64,000 nucleotides of DNA from contig NZ_JASHKQ010000005.1 in NCBI RefSeq assembly GCF_030056795.1, positions 62,001 through 126,000 of the forward strand, read 5' to 3'. Origin of the DNA: Rhodococcus sp. IEGM 1381. GTDB taxonomy: Bacteria > Actinomycetota > Actinomycetes > Mycobacteriales > Mycobacteriaceae. The translations under genes were made by a program, and so were the position numbers. A model generated the notes under the pieces. It did not search any database, was not told the DNA's origin, and was given only the letters and a program-made list of their open reading frames with translations. Positions within the stretch are counted from its first letter, which is position 1. Each line of letters opens with the position of its first letter. Shown one piece after another: positions 59,506-64,000 of this stretch.

Positions 59506-60815
59506 CGTGCACCTGCCAGGTGCTCGCGGAAGTTGGTGCCACGGTATCCGGTGCCTGCGATGCCGCGACGTGCCAGTTCGGGCATCAACCCGTCGCACAC
59601 GTCGTCGACGTACCGACGGTTGATCACCCCGCCGCCGCCCCCGTAGAACAGGAAACCGTCTCCGCCGACCTCATCGATGACACTTTCCATTTCGTCCGCC
59701 ACCGCTTCCGGTGTGCCGACGAGCCGCAGAGATTCCGTTCGTTCCGTGGCCACGGTCTCGCGAATGCTGCGGCCGGCTGCCCATTTACGGAGATTGTCGA
59801 GAATGCTCGTGCTCCCTTCGGTCTTCAGGTCCTCTGGAATCGGTTGGTCGACATCCAGAGCGGAGAAGTCGATGTCTCCGGACAACATGATCAATCGGCG
59901 CGCGATGGCTGCATCGGTCGCCTCGTAATAGCGCTCGGCCTTGCGTTCCGCATCCTCGGCGGTCTCCCCCAGAATCGGCGTCACCATGTACAGCACCTTG
60001 ATGTCGTCGGGGTTGCGGCCGAACTCGGCCGCGCGGGCCCGCACCGTGTTCCGGTACTCACGCATCGCCTCCCTGCCCTTGGGTGCAGCGACCACCAGAT
60101 CGGATACTCGCGCAGCAAGATCGATACCGGACTTCGACGCTCCCGCCTGGCAGAGCACCGGCTTACCCTGCGGACTCGGCAGGGTGTTGAGCGGGCCGCG
60201 GACCGAGAAGTGTTCGCCGACATGATCGATGGTTCTGACCTTGGTGTGGTCCACATAGGACTCGAGGCCGGGGACGATCGGGGACGCGGCATCTTTGTCC
60301 CACGACGCCCACAGCTGGTTCGCGACGTCGACGAATTCCTCGGCGATCTCGTACCTGGCGTCGTGTGTCGGCAGCGTGTCGCGGCCGAAGTTCTGTGCTG
60401 CTCGGTCCCCAGTCGAGGTGACGATGTTCCAGCCCATCCGTCCGCGGCTGAGATGGTCGAGAGTCGACAGCAGCCGAGTGAGCAGGAACGGCGGGTAGAA
60501 ACTCGTGGACGCGGTGACGACGATGCCGATTCTGTCGGTCTCGTACGCCAGTCGTGAGGCCAGCGCCATCGGATCGTGCTTCGGCGCTCGGGGTGTCCAC
60601 TTGAGTTCGGACTCGAACGTACCGCCGTAGATATCGGTCAGCGCGGTCGAATCCTCCAGCATCACGAAGTCGATTCCCGCTCGCTCGAGCGCGCGCACGG
60701 TGTCGACAGCGAAAGATCCGTCGGCCCAATCTGTTCCGCCTGTTCCGGCAAAGGGTCCGGTCCAGTCGGGTACGAGGTAGTTGGTGAACCAACCGGTAGT
60801 GAACGGTTGTGACAT
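59502..60815 (-). CDS. LLM-class flavin-dependent monooxygenase 2
   Basis: 437 aa from ATG 60815 (AAGAGGACCG). Same family: TTGWFTNYL, IDFVMLEDST, RGRMGWNIVTSTGDRAAQN, QGKPVLCQAGASKSG, GGDGFLFYGGGGG. The last motif has five Gly in a row instead of the usual TGxxGR/SGSIGR. The upstream MFS frame overlaps its first 154 bp. Confidence 0.9.
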   Translation of the reverse strand: MSQPFTTGWFTNYLVPDWTGPFAGTGGTDWADGSFAVDTVRALERAGIDFVMLEDSTALTDIYGGTFESELKWTPRAPKHDPMALASRLAYETDRIGIVVTASTSFYPPFLLTRLLSTLDHLSRGRMGWNIVTSTGDRAAQNFGRDTLPTHDARYEIAEEFVDVANQLWASWDKDAASPIVPGLESYVDHTKVRTIDHVGEHFSVRGPLNTLPSPQGKPVLCQAGASKSGIDLAARVSDLVVAAPKGREAMREYRNTVRARAAEFGRNPDDIKVLYMVTPILGETAEDAERKAERYYEATDAAIARRLIMLSGDIDFSALDVDQPIPEDLKTEGSTSILDNLRKWAAGRSIRETVATERTESLRLVGTPEAVADEMESVIDEVGGDGFLFYGGGGGVINRRYVDDVCDGLMPELARRGIAGTGYRGTNFREHLAGAR

Positions 60816-62101
60816 CGGTCCTCTTTTCCAAAATAGTGGTCGTGAATGGTCGGTGCAGGGACGGCGGACTCCTCGGTGACGACCACCTTCGATTCGGGGG
60901 TCGACACAGCGACGGTCCGCCATGGTCGAAGGGCGAGCAGGACTGCCGATGCCGCGACGGGGATGCTGGCGGTGAAGGCGAGCGAATAGGACGCCTGAGC
61001 GGCAACAGCGCCGGCGACGAGTGGGCCGAGCATGGTGCCGATATCGAACGTGACCTGGTAGACGGCAACGGGACTGCCGCCCCGCCCCGCCAGCACGTCG
61101 CCGACGGTCGCCGCACTGGCCACCATGGCGAACGTGCCGCCCACACCCCAGAGCACCATCGTCAGCACCAGAATCGGCAGCGTCGGAACCAGAGCGAGAA
61201 CGGCGATCCCGAGCAGGATCAGGGCCGACCCGGAGGCCATCATGGGTCGTCGACCCCAGCTGTCGACCAGTCGGCCCGCGGGTTTGACCACGAGGATCTG
61301 AACGACGGCTCCGACGACGAGCACCAGACCCGAAACGAAGGGGCTGCCGCCGATCACCGTCGCGACGAACAGTGGGATGAGGGTGAACCGCACTCCGTTG
61401 CCGACCCAGCCGTTGGCGAAGTTCGACGCGATCGACGCCCGGAATCCCCGGTGGCCGAGCGCACTTCGCAGGGTCATCATCTCCGGTCGTGTTGTCGTAT
61501 CGTGCACGACACCGTTCGCGGCGTCCTTCTTGTCACTCGATCGGAACGCGAACCAGACGACAGCGACCCCGACGATCAGCGTCAGTGCGTGCGTGAGGAA
61601 CGGAGCCCGGAGGGAGACTAGAGCGACCGCACCGCCGATCACCGGGCCCAGTACCCCGCCGATGAGGAAGCCGGATTGGAAGACCGACGCAGTTCTGCCC
61701 CCGGTTTCCGGGGTGCTGTAGCGAAAGAGGAGCTGCTGACCGGACACGGTGAACATCGCAGTCCCGACGCCGCCGACAGCGCGAAGCACCAACAGCGACA
61801 AAAAGGTCGGAGCGAACGCTGCCGCCAGAGACGAGGTGGCCGCCAGCAGCAGTCCCGCGGTGAGAACCGTGCGTTCGTCGAACCTCATCAGCAGACGGGA
61901 TGCGCCGAACGACGCCAGCACTCTGGTGAAGGCGTAGATACTCACCACCGACGAGGCCGCCAGATCCGACACCCCGAAATCTCTGGCGAAGACCGGAATG
62001 ACCGGAGCCACAACGCCGTAGCCGAGACCGATGCAGACGTTGACGAAGGCCAACGCGTACACCGGACCCGGTACCGCCGAATCTCTGCGCAGCAACCGCA
62101 T
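60662..62101 (-). CDS. MFS transporter with an unusually long overlapping C-terminus
   Basis: 479 aa, ATG overlapping the upstream LLM stop by one base (TGATG). Twelve membrane segments; motif A-like GRLVDSWGRRPMM in the middle loop and RLLMRFDERT near TM2. The transporter proper ends near residue 415 (ALRPWRTV); the remaining about 60 residues are hydrophilic and the last 51 run inside the next gene. Likely imports the substrate of the flanking monooxygenases or exports product. Confidence 0.87.
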   Translation of the reverse strand: MRLLRRDSAVPGPVYALAFVNVCIGLGYGVVAPVIPVFARDFGVSDLAASSVVSIYAFTRVLASFGASRLLMRFDERTVLTAGLLLAATSSLAAAFAPTFLSLLVLRAVGGVGTAMFTVSGQQLLFRYSTPETGGRTASVFQSGFLIGGVLGPVIGGAVALVSLRAPFLTHALTLIVGVAVVWFAFRSSDKKDAANGVVHDTTTRPEMMTLRSALGHRGFRASIASNFANGWVGNGVRFTLIPLFVATVIGGSPFVSGLVLVVGAVVQILVVKPAGRLVDSWGRRPMMASGSALILLGIAVLALVPTLPILVLTMVLWGVGGTFAMVASAATVGDVLAGRGGSPVAVYQVTFDIGTMLGPLVAGAVAAQASYSLAFTASIPVAASAVLLALRPWRTVAVSTPESKVVVTEESAVPAPTIHDHYFGKEDRCHNRSLPVGSPTTSYPTGPDPLPEQAEQIGPTDLSLSTPCARSSERESTS

Positions 62102-63390
62102 CAGAAGGACATGAGATTCTCACGAAACATGTCGTGCTCGTATTCGGTACGGACGAGGCCGCGTCGTTGCAGCGCGGGAACGAGCCCCTCGGTGATCTCG
62201 CCGACGTAGCGTCGGCCGATGCTCCCGGAGATCAGGAAACCGTCACCACCGACGAAGTCCATCGTCTCGCCCATCTGCTCGGCGACGGAATCGGGGGTGC
62301 CGACGTAGTGCACGTTCTTCATGGACCAGCCGAGTGCCGCCTTGCGTGGGGTATTGCCGTAGGACAGGAAGTCGCCGAGTGTCGTCCGGTGTCCGTTGGT
62401 GGAGAGTTCGGGAAACTCCTCGTCCAGTTCGTACGTCGACAGATCGATTTCGGTCAGTGCCGAAATGTGGCCCAACGCCGACTCGATGCGTGAATCGACA
62501 TCGGCCGTCATGCGCTCCACCTTCGCGCGCGCGTCGGATTCGGTGTCCGCCAGCACGGGCTGGGTGATGAACATGATCTTGCAGCTGTCCGGATCGCGGC
62601 CCTCCTTCTCCATCCGCATCCTGATGTCATCGCGGAACGCCTTCATCGCGGCCGGGTCCTTGGCTGCGCTGAGGATGGTTTCGGCGTTGCGGGCGGCGAA
62701 TTCGCGACCCCGCGGTGAGCCACCGGCCTGGCAGATCACCGGTTCGCCCTGTGGTGAACGCGGCAGGTTCAACGGTCCACGGGATGCGTGGTACTTGCCG
62801 CGGAAGTTCGTGACGTGGACCTTCGTGTGGTCGACGTACGTGCCGGTGTCCCGGTCGAGAACCATCGCGTCCTCCTCCCACGATGCCCACAGCTGCTTGA
62901 CGAGATCGACGAACTCGTCGGCCCGCTCGTACCGCTGATCGTGTTCGGCGAGCTTGTCCATCCCGTAGTTCTGCGCGGCGCGGTCCTCGCTGGAGGTCAC
63001 GACGTTCCAACCGACTCGCCCGCCGCTGAGGTGATCGAGGGTGGAGAACCGTCGAGCGAGCAGCCACGGCGGGTAGAAGGACGTCGAACATGTCGCGATG
63101 ATCCCGATGTGTTTCGTCGACGCAGTCAACATCGGAACCAGCGTGACGGGATCATGTTTCGGCGCATACAGGCCGTACTTCAAGTCCACTCTCGACGTCT
63201 GTTCGAAGGCGTCCGAGACCATCGACGAATCCTCGAGCATGATGTAGTCGAAGCAAGCGCGCTCGAGCGACCGAGCGAAGTCGACGTGCAGCTCGCCGTT
63301 GGCCCACGTCCTGCCTTCGTCGCCGGCCCAGGTGGTGTTCCACGGCGGATTGGAGAAGTTGGTGAACCACCCCAGATGGAATTTGGTCAT
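62101..63390 (-). CDS. LLM-class flavin-dependent monooxygenase 3
   Basis: 429 aa, ATG after AAGGAGCACGGC. HLGWFTNFSN, FDYIMLEDSSM, GGRVGWNVVTSSEDRAAQN, GEPVICQAGGSPRGREFAA, GGDGFLISGS. Closest to LLM 1 by these motifs. First complete gene of the cluster, overlapping the MFS genes on both sides by one and four bases. Confidence 0.9.
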   Translation of the reverse strand: MTKFHLGWFTNFSNPPWNTTWAGDEGRTWANGELHVDFARSLERACFDYIMLEDSSMVSDAFEQTSRVDLKYGLYAPKHDPVTLVPMLTASTKHIGIIATCSTSFYPPWLLARRFSTLDHLSGGRVGWNVVTSSEDRAAQNYGMDKLAEHDQRYERADEFVDLVKQLWASWEEDAMVLDRDTGTYVDHTKVHVTNFRGKYHASRGPLNLPRSPQGEPVICQAGGSPRGREFAARNAETILSAAKDPAAMKAFRDDIRMRMEKEGRDPDSCKIMFITQPVLADTESDARAKVERMTADVDSRIESALGHISALTEIDLSTYELDEEFPELSTNGHRTTLGDFLSYGNTPRKAALGWSMKNVHYVGTPDSVAEQMGETMDFVGGDGFLISGSIGRRYVGEITEGLVPALQRRGLVRTEYEHDMFRENLMSF

Positions 63391-64000
63391 GCCGTGCTCC
63401 TTGCTCTCGATGTGGGTAGATCACTTCTGTGCAGCCGAGACAGCTCGGCAGGTTCTTTCGGGTGAATTCCGCGTAGCCCTGAGACCGCGCTCGCCAGTAG
63501 TGCGGCGAAAGCCATGGCGGCCACGGCAATGACGAATCCTGTTGTCAACGAATCCGATCCGCCGTCCGGCAACATCGCGCTGTCGCCGGAGTACACCAAC
63601 TCGCGCAGCGCGGGCGGCAGTGCAGACACTGCGAGCACCAGCGCCAGGGCCGTGCTGAGGGTGACTGCAGTGTTGTCGAGGGACACCCGAAGACCGTTCG
63701 CCATTCCCGAACGGTTCGGCGCCACCCCGACGTTGATCGCCGCCGCATTGGCCGTCTTGAAGATCCCGCCACTGAGACCGAGGGCGAACAGCAGCACGAC
63801 AATGGGAACGTCCTCGGCCGGCCCCGCGATATGCAGGGCGAGTACCGACAGGACCGCTGCAGTGCAGAGGGTGGAGACCGTCGTCAACGTCCGCGTCGAT
63901 ACCCGAGTGGCCAGCGTGCCTGCGATGGGCGACATCACGGTGGTGCCGACGGCCAATGCGGTGATCTGCAATCCGGCGTGAATGGGACTCGAGCCTCCGA
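63387..64000 (-). CDS. MFS transporter, C-terminal half (5' end beyond the window)
   Basis: About 204 codons visible, reading in from the right edge (GGSSPIHAGLQITALAVG) with TM7-12: SPIAGTLATRVSTR is the repeat of the MFS motif, followed by LLFALGLSGGIF, LDNTAVTLSTALALVL and FVIAVAAMAFAALLAS. Ends by ATGA overlap with the LLM gene at 63390. Probably a drug or metabolite exporter of the DHA2 kind; 14 segments possible. Confidence 0.85.
   Translation of the reverse strand, partial: GGSSPIHAGLQITALAVGTTVMSPIAGTLATRVSTRTLTTVSTLCTAAVLSVLALHIAGPAEDVPIVVLLFALGLSGGIFKTANAAAINVGVAPNRSGMANGLRVSLDNTAVTLSTALALVLAVSALPPALRELVYSGDSAMLPDGGSDSLTTGFVIAVAAMAFAALLASAVSGLRGIHPKEPAELSRLHRSDLPTSRARSTA

Noticed and set aside
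58498-60557. long plus-strand frames opposite the LLM monooxygenase genes
   Set aside because: His/Arg-rich, no domain; the minus-strand genes carry all family motifs.
1-64000. CRISPR arrays, rRNA genes and insertion sequences
   Set aside because: No regularly spaced repeats, rRNA blocks or transposase motifs were seen in any part read.

Overview
The window reads as chromosomal DNA of a high-GC mycolic-acid actinobacterium, most likely Rhodococcus or a close relative. The reasons are GC-rich codon use, frequent GTG/TTG starts, ATGA/GTGA stop-start overlaps, Ala/Pro-rich lipoproteins, a WXG100-type cluster, DUF2510 and DUF3089 proteins, and an operon of DszA/NtaA-type flavin monooxygenases. 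No database search was possible; family names rest on motifs and recalled family features.

Layout. 0-13 kb is mixed: a 3'-truncated DnaQ-like exonuclease, a lipoprotein, a solo XRE regulator, an Fcy1-type cytosine deaminase, two near-identical 125-aa proteins, a WXG100/ESX-like operon (3.1-5.5 kb), an alpha-carbonic anhydrase lipoprotein, a Fic protein, a VWA protein, a DUF4352-like lipoprotein-like membrane protein and a NarL-type two-component pair.

13-46 kb looks like a defence/accessory island. It holds a decayed N-terminal copy of a SIR2-type gene, a DUF726-type alpha/beta hydrolase, two paralogues of an unrecognised protein family (15.4 and 22.0 kb), a RelA/SpoT-type HD hydrolase, an intact SIR2-type NADase candidate, a HAD deoxynucleotidase, a three-gene unknown/PLD-nuclease/SNF2-helicase operon, an AddAB-like helicase-nuclease pair whose addB-like gene carries a frameshift, a LlaJI-like restriction system (two m5C methyltransferases tail-to-tail with McrC- and McrB-like genes, visibly A+T richer than its surroundings), and a Rad50/SbcC-like zinc-hook ATPase followed by a HEPN-like gene and a third small gene.

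46-56 kb returns to accessory and secreted functions: a UDG-superfamily protein, an SDR pseudogene, a DUF2510 membrane protein, a GNAT with an internal 24-bp duplication, a TetR regulator with visible operators, a class A beta-lactamase-like lipoprotein, an ArsR regulator, a secreted DUF3089 esterase and three lipoproteins of related design.

56-64 kb is probably a sulfur/xenobiotic scavenging locus: an orphan DppD-type ABC ATPase, a GntR regulator, and a tightly overlapping operon of three LLM monooxygenases with two MFS transporters, the last running off the window.

The most interesting material is (i) the duplicated SIR2 / unknown-protein module with one decayed copy, (ii) the unknown/PLD/helicase operon and (iii) the zinc-hook ATPase/HEPN/third-gene operon. 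No CRISPR array, rRNA or convincing tRNA was seen.
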